Shown one piece after another: positions 1-11,812 of a DNA stretch of 64,000 bases. The stretch's first letter is position 1. Each line of letters opens with the position of its first letter. The notes under the pieces were generated by a model. The model was not told the origin of the DNA, made no database searches, and saw only the letters and a list, made by a program, of their open reading frames with translations. Both the position numbers and the translations under genes were made by a program. This stretch comes from Phaeosaccion multiseriatum (Eukaryota; Ochrophyta, other classes): the NCBI GenBank assembly GCA_965112735.1, contig OZ218954.1:124001-188000 (forward strand), read 5' to 3'.

Positions 1-1
1 G

Positions 2-1270
2 GCTTACGAGAGGGACGAGAAGGCGAAAGAGAAGGCCCACGAGAGGGAGAGGGAGGCCACGCTACTACACGAGAAGGCGAAAGAGAAGGCTCACGAGAGG
101 GGCGAGAAGGCGAAAGAGAAGGCTCACGAGAGGGACGAGAAGGCGAAAGAGAGGGCCTTGGAGAGAGAGAAAGAGCTACTCCTTCTTCGTTTCGAGCTAC
201 AACCACCAGCTCGTTCCCACCACCCCGATGGCAAAGGAGACGAAGAGATCCAAGTGGGAGAACAAAAAAGAAAGGGGTGCAACAAGCGGAAACGGGGGAC
301 CTCTGGAGGAGAGGATGGAGAAGGGGGACGAGCGGCCTCTGCAACGGAAGGGCGAGTTTCTTCTCATCGAGCTGAATCGGGCAGCTGTGCACATGCCTTT
401 GGCATGAAGGAGGTGTATGGAAAGGTGATGGAGCTTGTGGGGCAGGGGGAGTATGGTTTCGTCGCGACGGTGTGCAAGGAGTGGAGGGGGTACTACATCG
501 TTGCGCACCCTGCCGCCACGAGCCATAGGAGTGTAGTTGCCTCCGTCGAGCGTGTGTACTGGGCCAGGAGGCACGGCTACGAGCTTACCATCAGCACCTT
601 GAGGGCTGCTGCTCAGTACGGAGGTGCGAGCTTATGCAAGGCCCTTGTTCACATGGGTTGTCCCCGGGATAAGACGGTGTATACATGGGCGGCACGGAAC
701 GAGCGGCATAGCGTGAGTATGCTCAAGTCGCTGTGCTGTGATGACTGGAGTGCCTGTGCGGATGCGGCGGAGAGAGGGGACTTGGATCTGCTGGAGCTGC
801 TTGTATCGGATGAGGTGGACGCACCCTTTGATCGGAATGTGTGGCACAAAGCTGCTCAGGGAGGGCGGGTGTCTGTGCTTGAATGGCTGCTAAACAATCC
901 CAAGGTCAGAGCTAAGATGAAGGGAACGTGGTGGGAGCATAGTGTATGGGCGAATGGGCCTTCTGATGCTGCAGGTGGCTCTCACCTCTACGCTCTACAG
1001 TGGATGCATGCCAACGTGCGTCAGTTCTGTGACTGGAATGAAGACGTTTGCGCGTCCGCGGTGGAGAAATGCGACAACAACCTGGAAGTACTGCAGTGGC
1101 TGCGCTCAGAAGAGGTGGGCTGTCCGTGGGACGGGCGTGCGTGTCCTGAGTACAGCAGGAGATATCTTGAGGCACGTGGGGAGGAATGGGAGTACATGGG
1201 CGAGGACACCTTTGAGGAACTCAAGGAGTGGGTCCATGCGAATGGACACCCCTGCAACTGCGAGGACTGA
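2..1270 (+). CDS. Ankyrin-type repeat protein, 3' part (runs in from the left edge)
   Basis: The frame is open from base 2 to a TGA at 1268-1270, about 422 residues, so the true start lies outside the window. The first 55 residues are charged repeats of the type AHERDEKAKEK, a probable helical or coiled-coil stretch. A Gly/Lys-rich linker follows, then a segment beginning MKEVYGKVMELVGQGEYGFVATVCKEW that looks like the F-box-like leader seen before ankyrin-type repeats in stramenopile proteins. The C-terminal half carries degenerate ankyrin-like repeats (AAERGDLDLLELL, AAQGGRVSVLEWLL, NNLEVLQWLR) ending in HANGHPCNCED. The family is usually read as a protein-interaction scaffold; no enzymatic motif is visible. 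There is no intron in the visible part. Family call is good, specific function unknown. Confidence 0.75.
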   Translation, partial: AYERDEKAKEKAHEREREATLLHEKAKEKAHERGEKAKEKAHERDEKAKERALEREKELLLLRFELQPPARSHHPDGKGDEEIQVGEQKRKGCNKRKRGTSGGEDGEGGRAASATEGRVSSHRAESGSCAHAFGMKEVYGKVMELVGQGEYGFVATVCKEWRGYYIVAHPAATSHRSVVASVERVYWARRHGYELTISTLRAAAQYGGASLCKALVHMGCPRDKTVYTWAARNERHSVSMLKSLCCDDWSACADAAERGDLDLLELLVSDEVDAPFDRNVWHKAAQGGRVSVLEWLLNNPKVRAKMKGTWWEHSVWANGPSDAAGGSHLYALQWMHANVRQFCDWNEDVCASAVEKCDNNLEVLQWLRSEEVGCPWDGRACPEYSRRYLEARGEEWEYMGEDTFEELKEWVHANGHPCNCED

Positions 1271-1865
1271 GGAAGGAGCAAGTGAGATGGAGGAGGGGGA
1301 CATACTCATAAACCTTGAGGGGGAACAGAGAAGAAGAATTGACAATAGTATGATCGAGGTCGAATAAAATGAAGTGGATGGGGAGGGAGGGGGGGGGTGC
1401 CCATGACAGACTCACTGAGTGCTGCAGTGAGGGCAGCAGCCCTTGAAGAGGTGAAGCTTCAGACCTCCTTCCTCCCTCTCTGCCTTCTTCCTGTATCACC
1501 AACTGCTACTGCTGCTGCTGTGGCCCTTCGAGAGGGATAGATTATCCATTAACAATCAGCTGAAACTGAAACTGTGGGTTCCTTTATCTTGCTGCCACAA
1601 GCATGGCCTTCAATTCAAGCCCCCCCCTCGGGATACCCGCTCTCTGCCCCCGCCGCTGTCGAAATGCTCTCCTCTGGACATCGACTTAATCGTCGATATT
1701 GAAAATCGAGGTTGGCCTTTGATACGTAAGACGTGTATCATCGATGTTGCAACAGCGATAGGGTCGATAATTTGATAATTTCATATCGAGGCCAATGTCG
1801 TTATCTATTTGCAACATCGATACGGTCGATAATGCAATGTCGAGGCCAATGTCGATATCTATCCG
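1271..1865. other. Intergenic, convergent 3' ends
   Basis: No convincing gene. It holds a TATCACCAACTGC motif near 1496, a CTG run near 1508-1520, and an AT-richer stretch at about 1680-1860 made of imperfect repeats of a TCGATATnGAGGCCAATGTCG-like unit. Similar TCGATATA-rich repeats recur in introns near 14000, 32390 and 41830-41925. Confidence 0.6.
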
Positions 1866-4814
1866 CTACTGCCACACGGCCTTGAGGCTTCCCTCCGGCG
1901 CGCCCTCCGCCCCTCCGCTGTCCACGGAGAGCATCTCCTCCTCCGACCACGCCGTCCTGACACCAGCCATACGCAACAGGGAAGAGTGGCAATGTCAGTT
2001 TGCCCGCCCAGTCAGTCCGGTAAGTCAGTAAGTCAGCAGTAAGTCAGTCAAGTCACCACCATTAGTAAGGGGCCAGGGGATGAGTGGGTGGGGGGCATGT
2101 ACACCCCAAAGGAGGAGCAACACCCCCTTGGGATAGAGTACGAGTATCAGCTCAAGAAAGTGTCACAGATACAAATAGAGCTGCGCATTACAGTTACAAA
2201 GAGTTGCGCCTTACCTGCCGAACATGGCCCCTCCCACGACTTGATCGATGGTGAGCACCCCCGGGGTGGAGGCGTCAGCTGCAGCCCCTCCGCTCGTCTG
2301 GTACAGCAGTTGGGGATACAGTAGCAGCAGCATTACAAATTACAAGCACAAAAAGGTAGAGAAAAGGTGATGCAATGTATCTGAAAGGGAGGGAGAAAGG
2401 GAGGGAGGGAGAGACACCTTCCCTGCAACTCTCACTGACAACTGACAAGCGACTGCCATCAGACGGACCGCCTGACTTGACACCAAGTATACCCATCTTG
2501 CAACTTGCCACCCTCTGTACTGAAACCCACCCACCCTCTGTCCTCACACACCCCCACCTACCCTACGTCCTGACACCCACCCTCTGTACCGACACCCACC
2601 CACCCACCCTCTGTCCTGACACCCACCCACCCACCCACCCACCCTCTGTCCTGACACCAGGCACTCCCCCTCACCTGCTCGGCCTTCCGCTTGGACCACC
2701 CCTCCTTGCCCAAGAACTGAATGAGGGGCGTCCGGGCAACAGCAGCAGTTGGTGATTCACCCCCCCCCCCCACCCCGGCTGTTGCAGCTGATGCTGCTGT
2801 ATGACCAACTGCTGCCTCTTCACTCGGAGGAGTTGGTGATGCCCCCCCCCCAGCCCCCGCAGCGTCGCCAGTTGAAGCAGCAGCAGCAGTGGATGATGCA
2901 GAGGCGTCGCCTTCTACGACGAAGAGCTTGGCACCGACTTTGACGTCATCATCGACGGAGGCCAACTGCTCCTCGAGCACGCCCGCCTGGTCTGCGCGAA
3001 TGTCTACGCTGATCTGTGGGAGGGTGATGGACGGCAGCGGATGGGGAAAGAGAGTGGACGGCAATGGATGGATGAGTGAATGAGCGAGTGTTAGGATAGA
3101 GAGTGAGTCCGGGCCTGCCGACCGTATGGCTGGCGGGCGCTTCAAGCTTGAGGCTGCCCCCACCCTCTGCTCATTTGCTTCAGCGAGCGAGTCCCGAGGC
3201 CCTAGGCTTGAGACTCAGCAACCCTTCAGGCTTGAGACTCAGCAACCCTTCGTACTACTCCTCCCTTGTGCATCCCATCCCGCCTTGACCTCGCCCTCCT
3301 CTCTCGCTCGCGCGCCAGCAGCAGTGCAGCAGTGCAAGGAGAAGGACTTCCCATTGTATGGCATGGACTACTCCACAACTACTTGCCACAACTACTTGCC
3401 ACAACTGCATGGACTACTAGCACCCCTTCTACCACTCCTGGACCTCCCCCAAGGGACCTTAGGGTTAGGGGGCTCACTCGGCCTCACTGCACACACACGT
3501 ACACATATACACTCGCACACCACACACCCACATAGAACTGACACACAAACGCACACACACTGTATGCAAAGTCCTCTTACCCCCGAGTGTATAGCCCCAC
3601 GTACCCTTACAATCATTAACGCATTCTTAACTACCGTTAACCTACCTTCTCTGTCTCCAAGATACACACCACATCATCCAGCGCCACGTCGTCGCCAACG
3701 TTTTTCACCCATTCCACCAACTGGCCCGACGAGATTGAGTCCCCCAGCCTGGAGAGGGGGGGGCGTGCGGCAATTGAGGGTGCGGAGTGGGGAGGGGGTG
3801 AGAAGGTAGGGAGGGGAGAATTCGACAAAACTGGGGGCAGAAGGACACAACTCTCCAAGAGAGAAGAGCAAAAAAAACACATTCACGAAGAAAGGGGCAG
3901 AGCAGGTCACTGACCCTCGCCCTCTCTCTCCCTCCATCCCTCTCTCTCTCTCTCTCTCGGCTTCTTTCCTTCCTCCTCTTCATCTCAAATGAAGCTGAAA
4001 GTGCAAACTTACGTGGGGACCACCATTGTATGTTTGTCAAGGCGTGGGGCAGAGACTCGGAAGGCCCCCAACTCTCCTCCCGAGAAGAACGTTCCCGAGA
4101 CTGTTCCTCCCCCCACCCCACCCCCCCCTCCTCCTCTTCTGCCTCCTCCTGCCCCCTCTCTGTTTCTGCTGTGCACACCCCTGCTAGCCCGTGGGCACAT
4201 CTGGCCACGCAATTGGGCAGGGGTGGACGGAGGGAGGGGCCGGGAGGTGGATGGGGTTGGGGGGAAGTGGGGTTGAGCGGAGCGCCTTCAATGGAAGCGA
4301 TGATACGACTAGTCGCTACGGACGATAAAAGTAAGCGCGCTGACAGTCAAGATGTGGAAGTAAAGAAGGGGGTTAATCAACTGGGGAGGGTGTGAGGGTG
4401 GAGGGAGGAAGGAATCCTCCATCTTCGTCTCTCCCCCTCTTCCTCTCAACCCTTACTCTTTGGGTAAGCACGACTGCGACGAGAGAGAAGGAGAGAGAAG
4501 CTGCTGGATCACCAACTCCGCTCCCTGCCTTTCTCTGTGCTGTGCTCTGGGGTTCTTACCGGATAGCGCACCCTCTTGCCTGCTTCTTTGCCTGAGCTTC
4601 CTCCTGCGGCTCCTGCTGCTCGGCCTGCTGCCATCCCCCCCCCTCGCTGACCATCTTCTGCGAAAGCTGGAGTGGTTCGCTGCTGGGTTGGTGCGACCGA
4701 TAGTGTTCGCTGCTGCTGTCCTGCGCCAAGCCTCGTCGTCGTCGCTCTGCAGCACAGCGGAGAGTTCAAAGCCCTCCCGAGCTTCACAGCGAAGTTCCTA
4801 GAGGAGGTCGCCAT
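1866..4814 (-). CDS. Mitochondrial lipoyl-domain protein fused to a KGD4/MRPS36-like (OGDH 'E4') segment
   Basis: Proposed exons on the minus strand: 4814-4560, 4071-4013 (5' edge uncertain), 3748-3646, 3013-2675, 2297-2215, 1956-1866; the sum is 930 nt (309 aa), in phase. Residues 1-85 are Arg/Ser/Ala-rich and look like a mitochondrial presequence. A complete lipoyl domain follows ([17 protein letters not shown] to about [21 protein letters not shown]) with the lipoyl-lysine in ILETEK-ISVDIRA, most like 2-oxoglutarate dehydrogenase E2. After an Ala/Gly linker come [12 protein letters not shown] and, at the C-terminus, [15 protein letters not shown]. These resemble the two conserved ends of KGD4/MRPS36, which tethers E3 to the OGDH complex. 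No E2 catalytic domain or its HxxxD motif is present before the stop at 1866-1868. The role as a mobile lipoyl arm plus E3 adaptor is inferred. The exon 1-2 junction is the weakest part. Confidence 0.72.
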
Positions 4815-6192
4815 TGTTATTATGTCTTCTCCTCTGTCTCTCCCGATGAAGAGAGACAGAAGTTTCCAGGGGGGCAGGTTTGACAGTTACAGTTTCAATT
4901 TTTATTTTTTTTTTACGCTCCACACCTCCCTCTCTTTCCAAACAACTGAACTTGGAGTCGTGTAACAAGGCAAACAGGAGAAGAGGCAACAATTACAGCA
5001 GAAGGAAGAAGTAGCATCAGCAACAACAGCGTTGGCAGCAGCTTCGTGGAAGAGAAGGAGTTTGAGACCTGTTCGCTTAGACTGTCTGGTCCTTTCCCCC
5101 CCCCTCTCTCTCTCTCTCCGCCCCGCCCCCCTCTCTCCCTACCCGCCCCTCTCTCTCCGCTCCTCTATTCCTCTCTCGCTTTCTGTCCCTAGCCCTCCCT
5201 CCCTTTCTCCCTCCATCTCCCCCTCCCCTAACCCTTGGAAGGACGACTTCCCACCAGAGTGCCGCAGCAGCAGTTGGTGATACAGCACCAGCAGCGGCGA
5301 AAGAGCATCAGGGGGTAGGTGCTAGCGTCTAGAAGGGCAATAAAAGCCAGCAGCAGCTGAACCTCCGCTGGAAGGCACTCAATGACGCAGCAGGTGCAGC
5401 GGCCAACCGGGCCGGGAGGGGGGGGGGGAGGAGGAGGCCAGCTGAAACAGTCTGGAAAGGCGAACAAGCAGCAGCACCAGCCGAACCAGCAGCACAATGG
5501 GCATAATTCCTCCCACAGCCCCACCAAGGGCGGCACCGGAAGGTAGGTAGTGAGGATGACAGTTGATTGTGGGGGGCATACAGAGATATGTGGAAGCTGG
5601 AAAGCGTGGATCTCAGAATGGGATCTCATCAAGTCGCGTCAGACTTGCTTGATGTAGGAAGCAAAAGGGGCCAGCTTGCTGTCTTGCTCTGTCTCTCTCT
5701 CTCTCTCGATCTCGCTCTCGCTCTCGATCGCCTATGTCTCTCTCGGTCTCTCTCTCTCTCTCTGTCTGTCCCTCAGTCTTCCTCTCCCCCTCGCTGTCTG
5801 TCTACTCTGAGAGAGGAAGAGGAGAACCTGTGCCCTCTTTGTCTGCAAGCTGCGATCCTTGACTCTCCTGGAACCCCCGCTTCTGTCCTTTCCTCCCCCT
5901 CTCGGCGTTTCTCTCTATCCCTCCTCCCCTCTCCATTGTTGAGGAGTGACTGAAGTTAATGTTGAGGAGTGACTGAAGTTAAGGACACCCCACTTCGGTG
6001 TGGCGCGTAGTTTGTCTGTATCGCCCTTTCCCTCCTCCATCGCCTCCCCTCCCCGATCGATATACCTCTACATGTATCGATATACCTTTGCATGTGCACC
6101 ATGTCATTGCCGACTCCCTCACCCCCCCTCTGTCTCTCCGTCGCTCTCTCTCTGTGTATGCTTTCGTTCCCCTCTCTCTACTCCCCCCTCTT

Positions 6193-6228
<36 letters not shown>

Positions 6229-6326
6229 CCTCCCCCCCTCCATCCGCGTATGGCTCGGCTGTCCCTTGGTGTTTGCCTGCCCTTGGTGTTTGCTGGCGCT
6301 TGGTCCTTTGGCCCTTGGTCCTTGTC
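4815..6326. other. Divergent intergenic region between the lipoyl protein and LRRC51
   Basis: About 1.5 kb without a supported gene. It contains a T-rich stretch near 4900, CT-rich microsatellites (5100-5220, 5690-5790, 6190-6240), a TTGGTGATACAG motif at 5275, a 23-bp direct duplication at about 5938-5983 (unit around GAGGAGTGACTGAAGTTAA), and two copies of an ATCGATATACCT-type unit at 6056-6095. It presumably holds both promoters; no TATA box could be assigned. Confidence 0.5.
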
Positions 6327-7581
6327 ATGGGTGGCAGCTCAATGGCCAAGACCGCTGCCGGCCTTCCCGTCTACTCCATCTCCAACAGAACTGTCGTGGA
6401 TATGAGCTTCATGGAGCTTGCCTCGCTGGAGGAGGTCCCGGAGGTGAGTTTGACTTTGAGGGTGTTGGGCCAAGTAAGAGAGAGGAGAGGATGGGCGAGA
6501 GAGGCCAATGTAGATCGAGAGATGCCAATATACATCGAGAGAGAGAGAGAGGGAGGAACAGAGAGGGAGAGAGAAGGAGAGGGAGGGGGGGGGGGGAGAG
6601 GTACAGAGTGAGACTCTTACCTTTCCTCCCTCCCTCCCTCTTAGGTCCTCTCGCACTTTGAGAATAAGCCCCGGCCCGGAAACGTGACAAGCATCAAGCT
6701 CGGTGACAATTCTCTTGTTGACATATCCCGCCTGATTGAGGCCGCAGCCCTCGTCACCATCAACCCAGCAGCGCAGGTGAGGAAGTGAGGAAGTGAGGTA
6801 CAGCAGTTGGATGTACAGTACAGTACGGCATTTGCACATCAGCCGCGGCGGCGCATCTCCCTGTGTCTTATAGACTCAAGACGCAACAGTGCATGCACCT
6901 ACCTACATATGGATGTGGCTGTAAGCAATCCAACAAACCTAACCCCGTCCATAGCCACCTTTTCATCCCCTGCAATCCTACGCCCTGCCATGCCATCCCA
7001 TCCACTGCCATCCCCTTTGCAGGTGCGGTGGGTGGACCTATCGTGCAACAAGATCGCCTCACTGGATGGGCTGCAGGCCCTCCCCCAATTGTCCACACTC
7101 AACCTCCAGGTGGGTAAGAGTGGCGGTTTCAGTCTGTGAGAGTGGCGGTTTCAGTCTCACACGGCACCAGTGCCAGACCCATCCGTCGCACTGCCATCCA
7201 TTAACTGCCATCCGTCCATTGACTGCCATCCATCCATTGACTGCCAATGGGAGGCAAGCGTGTAGAACAAGCGTGTCCAGTGTTCCAAGTAGACCAATAT
7301 CATGAATTGGAGGACCAATGTCAATATCGATGTGTGTCACTCAACAGGGCAACAACATCTCCTCCCTGACCGAGGTCAAGAAGCTCGCCGGCATGAAGGT
7401 CCGTCGTGAGGGGGGATGGCAGTGAATGGGGGGGATGGCAGTGAATGGGGGGGATGGCAGTGAATGGAGGGGGTTGGTGTGCTCGGCAGTGATGGGGGTC
7501 ATCTTCAGCACGACTTGGTGTTGCCTTCCTCACACAAGTGGGGATGTAGGCTTGGTACCGCCCAAGCAAGCAAGAAGCAGC

Positions 7582-7650
<69 letters not shown>

Positions 7651-8139
7651 ACCTCAACCATTCTGACCAGTAACATGACGAGGTGTGCACCCATTGACTG
7701 CCATCCATGACGAGGTCTGCACCCATTGACTGCCATCCATCCATCTATGTACAGGGGCTTAAGTCGCTGTCCCTGCACGGCAACAGCATCGAGAACAAGA
7801 CGCACTACCGCAACTACGTCATTCACCATCTCCCCAGGTAAGGCGCGAGAGTCATGGATGGATGAGCTGCTCGGTCAAAACCGAAACCCAAACTGAAAGA
7901 TTAAGGGGAGGTTGCTAACCCCAGGCCCGAGCTGAGGCAGGGACAGGATGTGGACTGGATGAGGGGGCAACTACAACAACCTCCGTTAACAGATCCATTT
8001 CTCTTCACCGTTATCCCCGTTGACTCCTCCCTGCAGCCTGCGCCAGTTCGACTTCGGGTGCGTGACCAAGAGCGACAGAGACGCCGCGGACATGTGGGCG
8101 TTAACGTTTCGCAAGAAGCTTAACCCGGAACTGAGATGA
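6327..8139 (+). CDS. LRRC51: Leucine-rich repeat protein, LRRC51-like
   Basis: Six exons: 6327-6443, 6645-6776, 7023-7109, 7348-7398, 7755-7837, 8037-8139; the sum is 573 nt (190 aa), in phase, and close to the roughly 190 residues of animal LRRC51 (the LRTOMT1 product). The order of conserved elements matches: an N-terminal segment ending ASLEEVPEVLSHFENKP, leucine-rich repeats VRWVDLSCNKIASLDGL, STLNLQGNNISSLTEVKKL and LKSLSLHGNSIENK, then the cap HYRNYVIHHLPSLRQFDFGCVTKSDRDAADMW. LRRC51 is conserved mainly in ciliated eukaryotes; a cilium- or axoneme-related role is inferred from that distribution. A second in-frame ATG lies at 6342. The gene converges with the OFD1-like gene. Intron 4 carries complementary motif copies at its two ends (see findings). 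Confidence 0.88.
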
Positions 8140-8657
8140 TGTGGTTAACCTTTGGGAGGAAGGAGGAGGCCTACGGAGGCCTACAGAGGCATACAGAGGA
8201 GTGTGGGGCTTAACCCCGACTCGAGCCAAGCCTCCGAGGCGGGGACGGCCCGAAGGCTCTATAAGTTCAATTGTAGTAGTATGAATGATTGATTCATAGC
8301 TCTAATAACCCCCCCCTTGTAGTAGTATGAATGATTGATTCATAGCTCTAATAACCCCCCCCTTGTAGTAGTATGATTTATAGCGATTGTATCGGACATT
8401 GACTTGCGTGGCCCTCGAGTGGCAAGTGGAGAGAAGATACACACGACTGCACACAAGACATTCTTGTTGTTGTTGTGATTGGCCAAGCTTTTCCTCTCAC
8501 TCCCCACATGCCTCCATCCACTCCCACTCACTCACTCACTCACTCACTCACTCACTCACTCAGTCATCGCTCCACTCTCGCTGAGCGTCCGTCTCGAGCC
8601 TTCAGTTTCAGTTTCAGTTCCTAAGCTCACCCACGTGCGCTTCCCCCCTTTAGAACT
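8140..8657. other. Short convergent intergenic region with a tandem 3' repeat
   Basis: It lies between the stops of the LRRC51-like and OFD1-like genes. It contains about 2.5 copies of a roughly 50-bp unit (TGTAGTAGTATGAATGATTG at its start, ending in a C-run) at about 8269-8370, an ACTC microsatellite near 8527-8564, and CAGTTTCAGTTTCAG-type repeats near 8600. Termination signals for both genes must lie here, but none was assigned. Confidence 0.6.
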
Positions 8658-11600
8658 TTAGAACCAGTCCTCCGAGCCGCTGCCGCTGCCGCTGCCGCCA
8701 CCGCTGCCGCCCCCTGCCGACCCGGAGCCCTCCTCTGTCTCCCCCCCCTCCCCCTCTCCATACGCCTCTACTCCTCCGTCGTCGGATCTGGAACTGTTTC
8801 CTCCAGCTCCAACCCCCCCTCCGTCCTCCTCCTCTTCTTCCTCGCCTCCATACACTGCCATCCCTTCGAAAGACAAGTCACTCATCGCAGCACTTGGAGT
8901 GGCGCTGACTCTTCGCTCGCGAGGCGGCGGAGGAGCCTTCATCCCCTTCTCCTCCTCTTCGACTCGGAAACCAGGACGCTCCTCTGCCCGCTGCTGTCTC
9001 TGCCTCTCTAGTCGGAGCTTGTCCTCCTCCTCCTCCTCCTCTCCCCTCCTCCTGTCTCTCTGCATCTGCCTCTCCGCTCGGATCTTCTCTCTCCGTGCCA
9101 GTAAGTCGCTGTCGACCTTTTCCTCTTCCTCCTCCTCCTTCACCACCTCCTCCACTCGCAAACTCTCCTCCTCCACACGCCCTTCTGCTGCTGCTGCTGA
9201 ATCACCAACTGGTGGAGCAGGTTCGGAGCGTTCTTTGGGGAGCCCTGGAACAGTCCCCGCCTGCACCTCCACCACCTCCTCCTCCTCCTCCTCCTCCTCC
9301 TCCTCTTCCTCCTCCTCCCCTTGGCCTTGTTCCTCGCGGGGTTTTGGCTCATGAACAGTCGGAGTCTCCACTTCAGTTTCAGTTTCAGTCTGAGATAGAG
9401 ATGCCTGATGCGGCGTTGGGCTCATCGAACTAGCCCCTGCAGCCTCTGCTTGCGTGCTCTCCGCTGGGGCTGTATCACCAACTGCTGCTGCTGCGGCCGC
9501 TGTTTTATCCCCAACTTGTGCTGTTGCTGCATCCCCCGCTGCTGCTGCTCTTACATCACCAACAGCAGGAAGAGCAGGAGCAGCCACAGGAGTTGATGAT
9601 ACACCAGCAGCAGCATCTCCCACACTGGCAATGGAAGACAACGCCCATCCACTGCCATCCCTCCTCGACGCCTCCGCTCGACCCCTCGCCTCCTCTGCAT
9701 CCCTTTCTCTCTCTCCGGCAAGCTCTTGCTCCCTCAGCAGCCCCTGTGTCAAGCTCTCCTCCTCCTGCTTCTTCTTCTCCTTGTCTTCCCCATCGACTGC
9801 CATCTGAGGCACGCTCGGCTTCGTCTCCTCCGCCTGCGCACCCATCGCGAACGGAGCAGAGGGTGATACAGCAGCAGCAGCAGCAGCAGCAGTTGGTGGT
9901 ACGGCGGCTGCAGCAGCAGCGGCAGCAACAGCAGCAGCAGCGAGAGCTTCTTCTGCTCTTTCCCTCTCCAAAGCATCTGTCGCCACCCCACCCCGGCCAC
10001 CGCCACCGCCACCGCTTTGGTCACCCCCCCATCGACTGCCATCCCGAGAAGGAAACTCCGCTCCCCTCTTCTTCCCATCCACTGTCACCCCCCCCCCCCC
10101 ATCCTGCTCCTCCTCCTCCTCCTCCTCCTCCTCCTCCTCCTCCCTCTCCTCCCGGCCAGCGGTATTCCTGCCGCCGCGGCGATTGCTTCTGCTTGTACTT
10201 TTTCTGCTGATGATGCTGCTTGTGCTGCTGGAGTAGCCGCTGCTTGTACTGCCGCTGAAGCTCACGCTCAAGCTCCTGCTCCTCCTCCTTCTCCTCCTTC
10301 GGTCGCCCCAGCCCCTCCCCTCGCTCTTGCCCCGACCCACGCTCTCCCTGTCTCTGTTGCTCCTAGCCATCTTACGCTTAGTAAGGCCTCCCCCCCCTCC
10401 ATCCCCCCTCCTCCTCCTCCTCCTCCCTCCTTCTCCTCTCGACTCGGAGACACTCCTCCTTCTCCTCCTCCTGCTGTCGTCGTCGTCTGTGAGTCTTCGG
10501 TAGTAGTAGTCGTCGTCGTCGTCTTCGTCGGACAAAGCTCTTCTCCTGTACTCGGATCTGGACGACCTCCTCCTCCATCCACTGCCATCCCCCCCCCTCC
10601 TCCGCCGACCGGGTTCTTCCTCAAAGTGTGTCATTTCACTCCAGGGGGGTGCGCCGTCACCATATGGTGCCATCCTCCCCCCTGCTGCTGTATCACCAAC
10701 TGCTGCTGCTGCCTCATGGCCCACAAAGAAGGCCGCCCCTCCATCCACTGCCATCCTTGCCCCTGCCCCTGCCCCTGCTCCGGCGCCCGGGGGAGGGGCT
10801 CCCGCCGCCTGTATGCTTCCAATTGCATCTCTGGTCCTGGCAAGAAGCTCTCGAAGTCCTGACACCTCGTCCTCGAGACGCGCGCGCCCACACGCCTCCT
10901 CCTCCAGCAGCAGCTCGGCCCTCTCTCTCGCCACCTGAGGCGATGATTGCAAAAGGATAATTGGCGAGTTTGCAGGTTCAGTTCGACCTCCCTCCCTCGC
11001 TCCCCCCTCCCTTCCCCTCCCTCCTTCCTCCCCTCCCCTCCATCTCTCCCTGTCTCCCTCCTTGTATCACCAACGCACTCACCTCCGCTAAGCTGAGCTC
11101 TGTCCTGAGGGCATGAAGCTCCTCCTCCGCGGCTCTGCTCTGCTTGCGAAGATCCTCCACTTCACTCCTAAGCTCCTCTCTCTCAGTCGCCTCCTGGGTA
11201 GGTGGGTGTCAGGACAGAGGGTTGAGGGGTGTCAGGACAGAGGGCGGGGTGTGTCGGGACAAACAAGAGAGAGTGTCAGGACATCAGAGAGAGAGAGAGG
11301 GTGCAGAGGGTGGATGGCAATCCTCACAGCACATAACATTACGTACCCTGCCTCGCTGCTGCTTGAGGGTGGCCACTTGCTTGACTTTGAGTTTGAGTTG
11401 TTCCTCACTGGCGGCAAGGCGCTGCTCAAGCTCTTCCTGAGACATAACCACGCGCAGGTCCGTCTCGTTCACCTGTTCATGTTCATGTTCATGTTCATGT
11501 TCATGTTCATGTTCATGTTCATGAGGGGTGTACGGAAGGGTTATGGAGGGTTCCGTAACTTTTTTTTTTATAATACTACAATCCACGCCTGCCGATAGGC

Positions 11601-11781
11601 CTCTAATTGATTTGAGTTTGCCGAATGCCTCTGATTTGCTCTGCCATACGGCCCAGAGTACGTATGTCAATGAATCCAATACGGCTGGATGACTGGCCAA
11701 GTCAATGAATGCATGCAAGGCACAAAGGGACTGCAAAGTGCAAAGCAGGACCAAGATTCTCAGCACAAAAAAAGACCTACC

Positions 11782-11812
<31 letters not shown>

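Noticed and set aside
1866-4814. Full dihydrolipoamide succinyltransferase (E2) gene
   Set aside because: The lipoyl domain fits, but no catalytic core is encoded before the stop; the C-terminal motifs fit KGD4/MRPS36 better.
5228-5632. Cys-rich minus-strand frame upstream of LRRC51
   Set aside because: No domain, no splice support; it contains the dispersed motif read as CCITNC, which is a DNA-level repeat.
8899-10862. Several long plus-strand frames rich in Ser, Pro and Leu
   Set aside because: Antisense shadows of the large OFD1-like last exon.
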